The notes below the pieces were generated by a model that made no database searches, was not told the DNA's origin, and saw only the letters and a list, made by a program, of their open reading frames with translations. A DNA stretch of 64,000 bases, taken from assembly GCF_036013915.1 (NCBI RefSeq), contig NZ_CP107899.1:4650001-4714000 (forward strand), read 5' to 3'. Origin of the DNA: Streptomyces sp. NBC_00464 (GTDB lineage Bacteria; Actinomycetota; Actinomycetes; Streptomycetales; Streptomycetaceae). Position numbers and translations under genes: made by a program. Below, in pieces: positions 20,056 to 29,141 of the stretch; the stretch's first letter is position 1, and each line of letters starts with the position of its first letter.

Positions 20056-20736
20056 GTGCACCCTCCACCCCCTTTCAATGCGCGTGCTGCCCGAGCCCTG
20101 CGCGAGAAGCTCGGGATGGCCCACGGCCACGTCGCCTACGCGATGAGGGCCTCCTTCGGGACGGCTCACGTCTCCCCCGAGCACATCGCGGCGTGGGAAC
20201 GTGGCACCGCGCTGCCCGACCCTCATGAACTCGCGGCGCTGGCAGGCGCGTTGTGGTGTCACCCCAGCGAGATCATGGGGCACCCGCGCACATTGCGCGA
20301 GCACCGTATCGCCTGTGGGATATCGGCCGAGGCCGTCGCTCACGGCACGGGCCTGCCGCTGGACGCCTACCTCCGGATGGAGGAGACCGGCCGGTGGACC
20401 GGTGACCAGAGGCAGTCCGCGAAACTCGGCAGCCTGCTCCGCCTCCCGCCGCGCGACCACGTCGCCATCACCGGTCTTGAGGACGAACTCGCCCGGCTGC
20501 TCACCGAAGCCGTCAGCACCCGGTGGCAGGCGCATGTCCGCGCGATCGCGAAGCTCGTCTCCGTGGATCGCAAACAGCTGCACGGGCCGCTGGACTCCAT
20601 GTACCACGAGTACCAGGCCCTCATGGCGGCCACGCTCAGCCGGGCCAGCGGCAGCACCGCTTCCGGCGAGGACGGGCGACGCTACGTCGAGGAGATCGTC
20701 GACCACTTCTGGGCCAGGCTCGCGGAGCAGCCGTAA
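20056..20736 (+). CDS. XRE-like helix-turn-helix protein
   Basis: 226 residues. Two successive Cro/C1-like regions are visible. The first (about 8-75) has ARALREKLGMAHGHVAYAM and IAAWERGTALPDPHELAALA. The second (about 78-125) is shorter: TLREHRIACGISAEAVAHG and YLRMEETGRWTGD. The C-terminal half is helical without a known domain and may bind ligand or oligomerise. GTG start at 20056, with no clear ribosome-binding site. Divergent from the NCS2 permease. Target genes unknown. Confidence 0.8.
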   Translation: MHPPPPFNARAARALREKLGMAHGHVAYAMRASFGTAHVSPEHIAAWERGTALPDPHELAALAGALWCHPSEIMGHPRTLREHRIACGISAEAVAHGTGLPLDAYLRMEETGRWTGDQRQSAKLGSLLRLPPRDHVAITGLEDELARLLTEAVSTRWQAHVRAIAKLVSVDRKQLHGPLDSMYHEYQALMAATLSRASGSTASGEDGRRYVEEIVDHFWARLAEQP

Positions 20737-21141
20737 GCCCGGTCCTGCGCGCACCACTGACTCCGAGGCCCCGTACCGGAGCAGGCCGCAGACCTGAAGC
20801 ACCTCCGCCCGGTCCCTGCCGCGCCGCCCGGCGGCCCCGGCCCAGGGGTGCACGCACCCCTGAGAGACCTCTCCACCCGGGGGACCGCAACCCCTAGGGG
20901 TAGCTACCTACTTCGGCCCAGGGGCCGTTCCTCCCGGCGGAGGACGTGCCGGTGCCCGCCTGCTCCGTAGCGTGGTCATGTACCGGGATCGCATCGCGAT
21001 TGCGGCAGACCACAGGGGGCGGGGTGGGGAAAACCCCACCCGAAGACTGCGCTGGGCACCAGCGCGCCGGACCCCCTCCAGCGACCAGACTTCACAGCAG
21101 AACGGCGACAACCCGTCGTCGGCCGACATAGGAGAAAAACC
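20737..21141. other. Intergenic region upstream of ABC operon
   Basis: This 405-bp region has no convincing gene. It contains a perfect palindrome CCCCTAGGGG (20891-20900) followed by TAGCTACCTACTTCGG, about 240 bp before the ABC operon start, a possible promoter/operator. The ribosome-binding site GGAGAAAAACC directly precedes the GTG at 21142. Confidence 0.4.
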
Positions 21142-21930
21142 GTGACAACGGCTGTAACCATTCCCAGGCACGGGGGCACTGGAGGGCGTACGGCCGTGGC
21201 TGCGCGAGCGCGGCAGGTCGTCAAGGCGTACGGCTCCGGTGAGACCCGGGTCGTCGCGCTCGACCACGTCGACGTCGACATCGCCCGCGGCCAGTTCACG
21301 GCCATCATGGGCCCGTCGGGCTCCGGCAAGTCGACGCTGATGCACTGCCTCGCCGGTCTGGACACCGTGACCTCCGGGCAGATCCACCTCGCCGAGACCG
21401 AGATCACCGGCCTCAAGGACAAGAAGCTCACGCAGCTGCGCCGCGACCGCATCGGCTTCATCTTCCAGGCGTTCAACCTCCTGCCGACGCTCAACGCGCT
21501 GGAGAACATCACGCTGCCGATGGACATCGCGGGCCGCAAGCCCGACGCCGCCTGGCTGCGGCAGGTCGTCGAGACGGTCGGTCTCGCCGAGCGGCTCAAG
21601 CACCGGCCGACCGAGCTCTCCGGCGGCCAGCAGCAGCGCGTCGCGGTGGCACGGGCACTCGCCGCCCAGCCGGAGATCATCTTCGGTGACGAGCCGACCG
21701 GGAACCTGGACTCGCGGGCCGGCGCCGAGGTGCTGAACTTCCTCCGCAAGTCCGTCGACGAGCTGGGCCAGACCATCGTCATGGTCACCCACGACCCGGT
21801 CGCCGCCTCCTACGCCGACCGCGTGCTCTACCTCGCCGACGGGCGCATCGTCGACGAGATGCTCAACCCCACCGCCGACCAGGTGCTGGACCGCATGAAG
21901 GACTTCGACGCGCGCGGGCGGACGTCATGA
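21142..21930 (+). CDS. ABC transporter ATP-binding protein (MacB/LolD type)
   Basis: 262 residues. Walker A GPSGSGKST (residues 57-65), Q-loop FIFQAFNLLPT, signature LSGGQQQRVAVARAL (about 159), Walker B IIFGDEPTGNLDS, and the H-loop VTHD are all intact. The FQAFNLLPTLNALEN region and family traits place it with the MacB/LolD-like ATPases that pair with FtsX-type permeases and move lipopeptides or act as mechanotransmitters rather than importers. It overlaps the permease gene by 4 nt. About 20 extra N-terminal residues precede the domain. Confidence 0.94.
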   Translation: MTTAVTIPRHGGTGGRTAVAARARQVVKAYGSGETRVVALDHVDVDIARGQFTAIMGPSGSGKSTLMHCLAGLDTVTSGQIHLAETEITGLKDKKLTQLRRDRIGFIFQAFNLLPTLNALENITLPMDIAGRKPDAAWLRQVVETVGLAERLKHRPTELSGGQQQRVAVARALAAQPEIIFGDEPTGNLDSRAGAEVLNFLRKSVDELGQTIVMVTHDPVAASYADRVLYLADGRIVDEMLNPTADQVLDRMKDFDARGRTS

Positions 21931-24509
21931 CCGTCTGGAAGACCTCGATGCGCAACTTCTTCGCGCACAAGGGACGCATGGCGCTCTCCGCCGTCGCCGT
22001 CCTGCTGTCGGTGGCGTTCGTGTGCGGCACGCTCGTCTTCACCGACACCATGAACACCACGTTCGACAAGCTCTTCGCCGCGACGTCGGCCGACGTCACC
22101 GTCAGCCCGAAGACGGCGAAGGTCGACGACACCCCCGAGAACGGCAAGCCCCAGTCGCTGCCCGCCTCCGTCATCGGCCGGGTCGAGAAGGCCGACGGGG
22201 TGAAGAAGGCCGAGGGCGCCGTCTCCAGCTCCGCGGTCACCGTCGTCGACAGCGACAACAAGAACATGGGCTCCGACAGCGGCGCCCCGACGCTCGCGGG
22301 CAACTGGACCTCCAACGACCTGCGTTCCATGGAGATCACCTCCGGCCACGCCCCGCGCGGCCCGACCGAGGTCATGGTCGACGCCGACACCGCGGACAAG
22401 CACGACCTGAAGATCGGTGACGAGCTGCGCACCATCGCCGTCACCGGTGACATCAAGGCGCGCATCAGCGGCATCGCCACCTTCAAGGTCACCAACCCGG
22501 GCGCCGCCATCGTCTACCTCGACACGGCCACCGCCCAGCAGAAGCTCCTCGGCAGCCCCGACGTCTTCACCCAGATCTCCATCACCGCCGAACCCGGCGT
22601 CAGCGACGCCCGGTTGAAGCAGAGCGTCGCCGCGGCCCTGGACGACTCGGCCACGTACAAGGTGCAGACCCAGAAGGAGGCCGCGGAGGCCAACAAGGAC
22701 TCCATGGGGTCGTTCCTCGACGTCATGAAGTACGCGATGCTCGGCTTCGCCGGGATCGCCTTCCTCGTCGGCATCTTCCTCATCGTCAACACCTTCTCGA
22801 TGCTGGTCGCCCAGCGGACCCGCGAGATCGGCCTGATGCGGGCCATCGGCTCCAGCCGCAAGCAGGTCAACCGGTCCGTGCTGCTCGAAGCGGTGCTCCT
22901 CGGCATCGTCGGCTCGATCCTCGGCGTCGCCGCCGGTGTCGGCCTCGCCGTCGGACTCATGAAGGTCATGGGCGCCGTCGGAATGGAGCTGTCCACCGGC
23001 GACCTCACCGTCGCCTGGACGACCCCGGTGGTCGGACTCGCGCTCGGCGTCATCGTGACCGTCCTCGCCGCCTACGTCCCGGCCCGCCGGGCCGGCAAGG
23101 TCTCCCCGATGGCAGCCCTGCGCGACGCCGGAACACCGGCGGACGCCAAGTCCGGATGGATCCGGGCCGGCATCGGCCTGGTCCTCACCGGCGGCGGCGC
23201 GGCCGCCCTGTGGGCGACGACGCAGGCGGACAAGTCGAGCGACGGCTCGCTCTACCTCGGCCTGGGCGTGGTCCTCACCCTCATCGGCTTCATCGTCATC
23301 GGCCCGCTGCTCGCCGGGATCGTCGTACGGGCACTCAGCGTCGTCGTCCTGCGGCTGTTCGGCCCGGTCGGCCGGCTGGCCGAGCGCAACGCGCTGCGCA
23401 ACCCGCGGCGCACCGGGGCGACCGGTGCGGCCCTGATGATCGGCCTGGCCCTGGTGGCCTGCCTGTCGGTGGTGGGCTCCTCCATGGTCGCCTCGGCCAC
23501 GGACGAGCTGGACAAGTCGGTGGGCGCGGACTTCATCGTGCAGTCGGCCACCCCCGGCCAGCTGATCGTGCCCCAGGCGGCGAAGGCGCTGGAGACCGCT
23601 CCCGGGATCGAGCACATCACGCACTACAGGGTCCTCGGCGCGAAGCTCACCAACCCCGACGGTTCGACGACGGACGAGGACGTCACCGCCGCCGACCCGA
23701 CGTATCCGAGCGACCTGCGGCGCGAGACCGTCGCCGGTGACCTCGCCGCGGCGTACGGCAAGAACGCCATGTCGGTCGGGGACGACTACGCCAACCGGCA
23801 CGGAATCAAGCTCGGCGACACGGTCGGCGTCGCGTTCAAGTCGGGCGCCACGGCGAAGCTGAAGGTCGCCGCGATCACCTCGGACGACACGACCGTGGAC
23901 CAGGGCGCGATGTACATGAACACCACGACCGCCGAGCGGTACGTCCCCGCCGACAAGATGCCCCAGAACATGATCATGTTCGCCAAGGCGAAGGACGGCA
24001 AGGAGAAGGAGGCCTACGCCGCCCTGAAGAGCTCGCTGCGCGAGTACCCGACGTACAAGGTGCGGAATCAGGCCGACTTCAAGCAGGACCTGAAGGACCA
24101 GATCGGCCAGCTGCTGAACATCGTCTACGGCCTGCTCGCCCTGGCGATCATCGTCGCGGTGCTCGGGGTCGTGAACACCCTCGCCCTGTCGGTCGTCGAG
24201 CGGACCCGCGAGATCGGCCTGATGCGCGCCATCGGCCTCTCCCGCCGCCAGCTGCGCCGGATGATCCGGCTGGAGTCCGTGGTCATCGCACTGTTCGGCG
24301 CCCTGCTGGGCCTCGGCCTGGGCATGGGCTGGGGCACCTCGGCCCAGAAGCTGCTGGCACTGGAGGGCCTCGGCGTCCTGGAGATCCCGTGGCCGACGAT
24401 CGTCACGGTGTTCGTCGCCTCGGCCTTCGTGGGACTGTTCGCGGCGCTGGTCCCGGCCTTCCGTGCCGGACGGATGAACGTCCTGAACGCCATCGCCACG
24501 GACGGGTGA
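21927..24509 (+). CDS. FtsX/MacB-like ABC permease
   Basis: 860 residues. An N-terminal membrane span (about 20-38) is followed by a roughly 200-residue extracytoplasmic MacB-type periplasmic-core domain and three spans. A second, homologous half is arranged the same way, with FtsX signatures VAQRTREIGLMRAIGSSR and VVERTREIGLMRAIGLSR. The duplicated layout is the usual actinobacterial form. The ATG overlaps the stop of the ATPase gene, giving translational coupling. Substrate unknown; antimicrobial-peptide resistance or cell-envelope export are family possibilities. Confidence 0.93.
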   Translation: MTVWKTSMRNFFAHKGRMALSAVAVLLSVAFVCGTLVFTDTMNTTFDKLFAATSADVTVSPKTAKVDDTPENGKPQSLPASVIGRVEKADGVKKAEGAVSSSAVTVVDSDNKNMGSDSGAPTLAGNWTSNDLRSMEITSGHAPRGPTEVMVDADTADKHDLKIGDELRTIAVTGDIKARISGIATFKVTNPGAAIVYLDTATAQQKLLGSPDVFTQISITAEPGVSDARLKQSVAAALDDSATYKVQTQKEAAEANKDSMGSFLDVMKYAMLGFAGIAFLVGIFLIVNTFSMLVAQRTREIGLMRAIGSSRKQVNRSVLLEAVLLGIVGSILGVAAGVGLAVGLMKVMGAVGMELSTGDLTVAWTTPVVGLALGVIVTVLAAYVPARRAGKVSPMAALRDAGTPADAKSGWIRAGIGLVLTGGGAAALWATTQADKSSDGSLYLGLGVVLTLIGFIVIGPLLAGIVVRALSVVVLRLFGPVGRLAERNALRNPRRTGATGAALMIGLALVACLSVVGSSMVASATDELDKSVGADFIVQSATPGQLIVPQAAKALETAPGIEHITHYRVLGAKLTNPDGSTTDEDVTAADPTYPSDLRRETVAGDLAAAYGKNAMSVGDDYANRHGIKLGDTVGVAFKSGATAKLKVAAITSDDTTVDQGAMYMNTTTAERYVPADKMPQNMIMFAKAKDGKEKEAYAALKSSLREYPTYKVRNQADFKQDLKDQIGQLLNIVYGLLALAIIVAVLGVVNTLALSVVERTREIGLMRAIGLSRRQLRRMIRLESVVIALFGALLGLGLGMGWGTSAQKLLALEGLGVLEIPWPTIVTVFVASAFVGLFAALVPAFRAGRMNVLNAIATDG

Positions 24510-24536
24510 GGCGGGCGGTCCGCATAGAATGACGGT

Positions 24537-24576
24537 TCCGGCCCCGGGGCGCTCCTCCAAGCGCCCCGGGGCCGGA
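24537..24576 (+). terminator. Terminator of ABC operon
   Basis: Perfect 17-bp stem (24537-24553 with 24560-24576) and a 6-nt loop, 27 nt after the permease stop. Confidence 0.88.
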
Positions 24577-24673
24577 TTCCGTATGCGAGGACGCACAGGG
24601 TGCGGCGCGCAGCCCCGTTGCGGGAGCGACTGTCACCCCGGAGTCGTACGCTGGTGGCACTCCCGGCCCGCCC

Positions 24674-24833
24674 GGGGGTGGTTTCTGGATCAGGCCGGGC
24701 TCGCACGGGCCGGCACGCACATCTGCGGCGTTGTCGTCAGTCGCCTACGCTCCGCGTGGGCTCCTTCCTCCGCCTTGCAGCTGCACGCACCAGCCCGCGC
24801 TTCCTGATCCGGCCTGATCCAGAAACCACCCCC
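24674..24833. repeat. 160-bp element bounded by perfect 25-bp inverted repeats
   Basis: Arms 24674-24698 and 24809-24833 are perfect reverse complements (25/25, containing TGGTTTCTGGATCAGG). They enclose 110 bp with a smaller internal hairpin (GCCTACGC/GCGTGGGC with TCC loop). It resembles a MITE-like or REP-like element, or a very large cruciform. No flanking target duplication was seen. It fills most of the 339-bp gap between the ABC terminator and mfd. Confidence 0.7.
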
Positions 24834-24915
24834 TGCACGTGTCGGGCCCTTCGCGTTGCCCCTGACAGCAGCCGGCTGTCAGATCTCGCCCTCGTTACCC
24901 GGACGGAAGCCCTTC

Positions 24916-27900
24916 ATGAGCCTGCACGGTCTGCTGGATGTCGTCGTACATGACCCGGCGCTGTCCGAAGCGGTGAAGGCCGCCGGAGACGGCCACCGGA
25001 TGCACATCGACCTGGTCGGCCCGCCCGCCACGCGGCCCTTCGCCGTGGCGGCGCTGGCCCGGGACACCGGACGGACCGTGCTCGCCGTCACCGCGACCGG
25101 GCGCGAGGCCGAGGATCTGGCGGCCGCGCTGCGCACGCTGCTGCCGCCGGACACGATCGCGGAGTACCCGTCCTGGGAGACGCTGCCGCACGAGCGCCTG
25201 TCGCCCCGCTCCGACACCGTGGGGCGCCGGCTGGCCGTGCTGCGGCGCCTGGCGCACCCGAGGGAGGACGACCCGGAGACCGGGCCGGTCTCCGTCGTCG
25301 TCGCGCCCATCCGTTCCGTGCTCCAGCCGCAGGTCAAGGGGCTCGGCGACCTGGAGCCCGTGGCGCTGCGGATCGGGCAGAGCGCGGACCTCGGCAAGAC
25401 CGTCGAGGCGCTCGCGGCCGCCGCGTACTCCCGGGTCGAACTGGTCGAGAAGCGCGGCGAGTTCGCGGTGCGCGGCGGCATCCTGGACGTCTTCCCGCCG
25501 ACCGAGGAGCACCCCCTTCGGGTGGAGTTCTGGGGCGACGACGTCGAGGAGATCCGCTACTTCAAGATCGCCGACCAGCGGTCGCTGGAGATCGCCGACC
25601 ACGGCCTGTGGGCGCCGCCCTGCCGCGAGCTGCTGCTGACCGACGAGGTCCGCGAGCGGGCCGCCGCGCTCGCCGAGGCCCACCCCGAGCTGGGCGAACT
25701 CCTCAACAAGATCGCCGAGGGCATCGCGGTCGAGGGCATGGAGTCCCTCGCCCCGGTCCTCGTCGACGACATGGAACTGCTGATCGACGTTCTGCCCGAG
25801 GGCTCCATGGCCGTGGTCTGCGACCCCGAGCGGGTCCGTACCCGGGCCGCGGACCTGGTCGCCACCAGCCAGGAGTTCCTGGAGGCGTCCTGGGCGGCCA
25901 CCGCGGGCGGCGGCGAGGCCCCGATCGACGTCGGCGCGGCCTCGCTGCGCGGGATCGCGGACGTCCGCGACCGGGCCCGCGAGCTGGAGATGATGTGGTG
26001 GTCCATCTCCCCGTTCGCCGCGGACGAGGAGCTCGGCGCCGACACCCTCAAGCTCCGGATGCACGCCCCGGAGGCGTACCGCGGCGACACCGCCCGCGCG
26101 CTCGCCGACACCAAGGGGTGGCTGGCCGACGGCTGGCGCACGGTGTACGTCACCGAGGGCCAGGGACTCGCCTCCCGTACCGTCGAGGTGCTGAGCGGCG
26201 AAGGCATCCCGGCACGCCTGGACGCGGACCTCGGCGAGATCTCCCCGTCCCTCGTCCACGTCTCCTGCGGCGCCATCGACCACGGCTTCGTCGACGCCGG
26301 GCTCAGGATCGCCGTCCTCACCGAGACGGACCTGACCGGCCAGCGCACCGCCATCAAGGACCTGGGCCGGATGCCGGCCCGCCGCCGCAAGAGCATCGAC
26401 CCGCTGACGCTGGAGACGGGCGACTACATCGTCCACGAACAGCACGGCGTGGGCCGCTACATCGAGATGGTGCAGCGCACGGTGCAGGGCGCCACCCGCG
26501 AGTACCTCCTCGTCGAGTACGCCCCCGCCAAGCGCGGCCAGCCCGGCGACCGGCTCTACATCCCGACCGACCAGCTGGAGCAGGTCACCAAGTACGTCGG
26601 CGGCGAGGCGCCCACCCTGCACCGCCTCGGCGGCGCCGACTGGACCAAGACGAAGGCGCGCGCCAAGAAGGCCGTCAAGGAGATCGCCGGCGACCTGATC
26701 AAGCTCTACGCCGCCCGGATGGCGGCCCCCGGCCACGTCTTCGGCCCGGACACCCCCTGGCAGCGCGAACTGGAGGACGCCTTCCCGCACGCGGAGACGC
26801 CCGACCAGCTCACCACCATCGCCGAGGTCAAGGAGGACATGGAGAAGTCCGTCCCCATGGACCGGCTGATCTGCGGCGACGTCGGCTACGGCAAGACGGA
26901 GATCGCGGTCCGGGCGGCCTTCAAGGCGGTCCAGGACGGCAAGCAGGTCGCCGTCCTCGTCCCCACGACCCTCCTCGTCCAGCAGCACTTCGGCACCTTC
27001 ACCGAGCGGTACTCCCAATTCCCCGTCAACGTACGGGCGCTGAGCCGCTTCCAGTCCGAGTCCCAGTCCAAGGCCACGCTCGAAGGGCTCCGCGAGGGCT
27101 CCGTCGACCTGGTCATCGGCACCCACCGCCTGTTCTCCTCCGAGACGAAGTTCAAGGACCTGGGCCTGGTCATCGTCGACGAGGAACAGCGCTTCGGCGT
27201 CGAGCACAAGGAACAGCTGAAGAAGCTCCGCGCCAACGTGGACGTCCTCACGATGTCCGCGACGCCCATTCCCCGTACGCTCGAAATGGCGGTGACCGGC
27301 ATCCGCGAGATGTCGACGATCACCACGCCGCCCGAGGAGCGCCACCCGGTCCTCACCTTCGTCGGCCCGTACGAGGAGAAGCAGATCGGCGCGGCCATCC
27401 GCCGCGAACTGCTCCGCGAGGGCCAGGCGTTCTACATCCACAACCGGGTCGAGTCCATCGACCGCGCCGCCGCCCGCCTCCGCGAGATCGTGCCCGAGGC
27501 GCGGATTGCCACCGCCCACGGCCAGATGTCCGAACAGGCCCTGGAACAGGTGGTGGTGGACTTCTGGGAGAAGAAGTTCGACGTCCTGGTCTCCACCACG
27601 ATCGTCGAGTCCGGCATCGACATCTCCAACGCCAACACCCTGATCGTGGAGCGCGGCGACAACTTCGGCCTCTCCCAGCTCCACCAGCTGCGCGGCCGCG
27701 TGGGCCGAGGCCGCGACCGCGGTTACGCCTACTTCCTCTACCCGCCGGAGAAGCCCCTCACCGAGACGGCCCACGAGCGCCTCGCCACGATCGCCCAGCA
27801 CACCGAAATGGGTGCGGGCATGTACGTGGCCATGAAGGACCTCGAAATCCGCGGTGCGGGAAACCTCCTGGGCGGCGAACAGTCCGGCCACATCGCGGGG

Positions 27901-28446
27901 GTCGGCTTCGACCTGTACATCCGCATGGTCGGCGAGGCGGTCGCCGGCTACCGGGCCTCCCTCGAAGGCGAAGCGGAGGAGGAGCCGCCGCTGGAGGTCA
28001 AGATCGAGCTCCCGGTCGACGCGCACGTCCCGCACGACTACGCCCCCGGCGAGCGGCTGCGCCTCCAGGCCTACCGCTCGATCGCCTCGGCCTCCTCGGA
28101 GGAGGACATCAGGGCGGTGCGCGAGGAGCTCACCGACCGCTACGGCAAGCTCCCGGAGCCGGTCGAGAACCTCCTGCTGGTGGCCGGCCTGCGCATGCTG
28201 GCCCGCGCCTGCGGGGTCGGCGACATCGTGCTCCAGGGGTCGAACATCCGGTTCGCGCCGGTGGAGCTGCGCGAGTCGCAGGAGCTGCGCCTGAAGCGCC
28301 TGTACCCGAAGACGATCATCAAGCCCGCCCTCCACCAGATCCTGGTGCCGCGGCCCACCGCCGGAAGGATCGGCGGCAAGCCGGTCGTGGGACGCGAACT
28401 GCTGGCGTGGACGGGGGAGTTCCTGACGACGATCCTGGGGTCGTGA
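24916..28446 (+). CDS. mfd: Transcription-repair coupling factor Mfd
   Basis: Removes RNA polymerase stalled at lesions and recruits UvrA for transcription-coupled repair. 1,176 residues. In order: a UvrB-like N-terminal region (1-340), the RNAP-interaction (CarD-like) domain from about 495 (DYIVHEQHGVGRYIEM), SF2 helicase motor domains with Walker A GDVGYGKTE (about 655) and motif II DEEQ (about 755), the translocase RGRVGRGRDRGYAYFLYP block (about 935), and the C-terminal TRCF domain. The ATG at 24916 gives the expected N-terminus MSLHGLLDVV; upstream frame extension has no support. Confidence 0.96.
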   Translation: MSLHGLLDVVVHDPALSEAVKAAGDGHRMHIDLVGPPATRPFAVAALARDTGRTVLAVTATGREAEDLAAALRTLLPPDTIAEYPSWETLPHERLSPRSDTVGRRLAVLRRLAHPREDDPETGPVSVVVAPIRSVLQPQVKGLGDLEPVALRIGQSADLGKTVEALAAAAYSRVELVEKRGEFAVRGGILDVFPPTEEHPLRVEFWGDDVEEIRYFKIADQRSLEIADHGLWAPPCRELLLTDEVRERAAALAEAHPELGELLNKIAEGIAVEGMESLAPVLVDDMELLIDVLPEGSMAVVCDPERVRTRAADLVATSQEFLEASWAATAGGGEAPIDVGAASLRGIADVRDRARELEMMWWSISPFAADEELGADTLKLRMHAPEAYRGDTARALADTKGWLADGWRTVYVTEGQGLASRTVEVLSGEGIPARLDADLGEISPSLVHVSCGAIDHGFVDAGLRIAVLTETDLTGQRTAIKDLGRMPARRRKSIDPLTLETGDYIVHEQHGVGRYIEMVQRTVQGATREYLLVEYAPAKRGQPGDRLYIPTDQLEQVTKYVGGEAPTLHRLGGADWTKTKARAKKAVKEIAGDLIKLYAARMAAPGHVFGPDTPWQRELEDAFPHAETPDQLTTIAEVKEDMEKSVPMDRLICGDVGYGKTEIAVRAAFKAVQDGKQVAVLVPTTLLVQQHFGTFTERYSQFPVNVRALSRFQSESQSKATLEGLREGSVDLVIGTHRLFSSETKFKDLGLVIVDEEQRFGVEHKEQLKKLRANVDVLTMSATPIPRTLEMAVTGIREMSTITTPPEERHPVLTFVGPYEEKQIGAAIRRELLREGQAFYIHNRVESIDRAAARLREIVPEARIATAHGQMSEQALEQVVVDFWEKKFDVLVSTTIVESGIDISNANTLIVERGDNFGLSQLHQLRGRVGRGRDRGYAYFLYPPEKPLTETAHERLATIAQHTEMGAGMYVAMKDLEIRGAGNLLGGEQSGHIAGVGFDLYIRMVGEAVAGYRASLEGEAEEEPPLEVKIELPVDAHVPHDYAPGERLRLQAYRSIASASSEEDIRAVREELTDRYGKLPEPVENLLLVAGLRMLARACGVGDIVLQGSNIRFAPVELRESQELRLKRLYPKTIIKPALHQILVPRPTAGRIGGKPVVGRELLAWTGEFLTTILGS

Positions 28447-28475
28447 GCGGGCGGATGCCGGCGAGGGTCCATGAA

Positions 28476-28517
28476 CGTGAGAGTTGACTCTCACGAATTG
28501 TGAGAGCATGCTCTCAC
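28476..28517. promoter_or_regulatory. Two GTGAGAG-N4-CTCTCAC operators
   Basis: 28476-28495 (CGTGAGAGT-TG-ACTCTCACG) and 28500-28517 (a perfect 18-bp palindrome with AT centre) share the consensus GTGAGAG-N4-CTCTCAC, and their centres are 23 bp apart. They end 3 nt before the ATG of the ArsR-like regulator, so this is almost certainly its autoregulatory site. Confidence 0.8.
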
Positions 28518-28520
28518 GTC

Positions 28521-29141
28521 ATGGACTCCAGTAATCGCCTGGGCGATATCGAGATCACTGATCCGCAGGCGATGCGTGCCCTGGCGCACCCCGTACGGCT
28601 GGCGATCCTCGACCACCTGCGCCGGAACGGGCCGGCGACCGCGACCGAGCTCGCCCCGGATGTGGAAGCGACGCCCTCGGTGACCAGCTGGCACCTGCGC
28701 CATCTCGCGGGCTTCGGCCTGGTCCGGGACAGCGAACCCGGACCGGACCGCCGCCGCCGGCGGTGGGAGGCGGTGGCGCGCGGCTTCCGGTTCGAGGAGC
28801 CGCAGGAACCGGCGGACGAGGAGGGCCGGTCGGCCGCGCGGGAGCTCTCGCGCCAGATGTTCCTGCGCTACGCGGACGTCCCGTCCCGCTGGGCCGCCGA
28901 GGTGGAGCCCGGACTCGATCCGGCCTGGAGCGGCCCGGCCGGGCTGGCGTACACACGCGTCATGGTCTCGGCCGACGAACTCGCCGCCATTCAGGACGAG
29001 ATGGAACGCGTCCTCGCGCCGTACGTCACCCGTGACCCTGCCGACCGTCCCGCCGGCAGCCGTGGCGTCCGGCTGATGCGCTACGTCCTGCCGGAGGGTG
29101 ACGGGGGAGTGGGCGAGGGCCAGCCGGGCCGGCCGTCATGA
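28521..29141 (+). CDS. ArsR/HTH_20-family transcriptional regulator
   Basis: 206 residues. The N-terminal winged helix shows MRALAHPVRLAILDHL, TATELAPDVEATPSVTSWHL (helix-turn-helix) and the wing region with EPGPDRRRRRWE. The C-terminal half is an HTH_20-associated helical domain likely to bind ligand. No metal-binding CxC motif is present, so it is not a classical metal sensor. ATG at 28521, immediately after two palindromic operators. Its stop overlaps the MFS start by 4 nt, making the pair a self-regulated efflux operon. Confidence 0.88.
   Translation: MDSSNRLGDIEITDPQAMRALAHPVRLAILDHLRRNGPATATELAPDVEATPSVTSWHLRHLAGFGLVRDSEPGPDRRRRRWEAVARGFRFEEPQEPADEEGRSAARELSRQMFLRYADVPSRWAAEVEPGLDPAWSGPAGLAYTRVMVSADELAAIQDEMERVLAPYVTRDPADRPAGSRGVRLMRYVLPEGDGGVGEGQPGRPS

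Noticed and set aside
20891..20900. CCCCTAGGGG palindrome as a specific operator
   Set aside because: Only 10 bp, common by chance in GC-rich DNA, and no second copy or matching regulator; kept only as a note in the intergenic entry.
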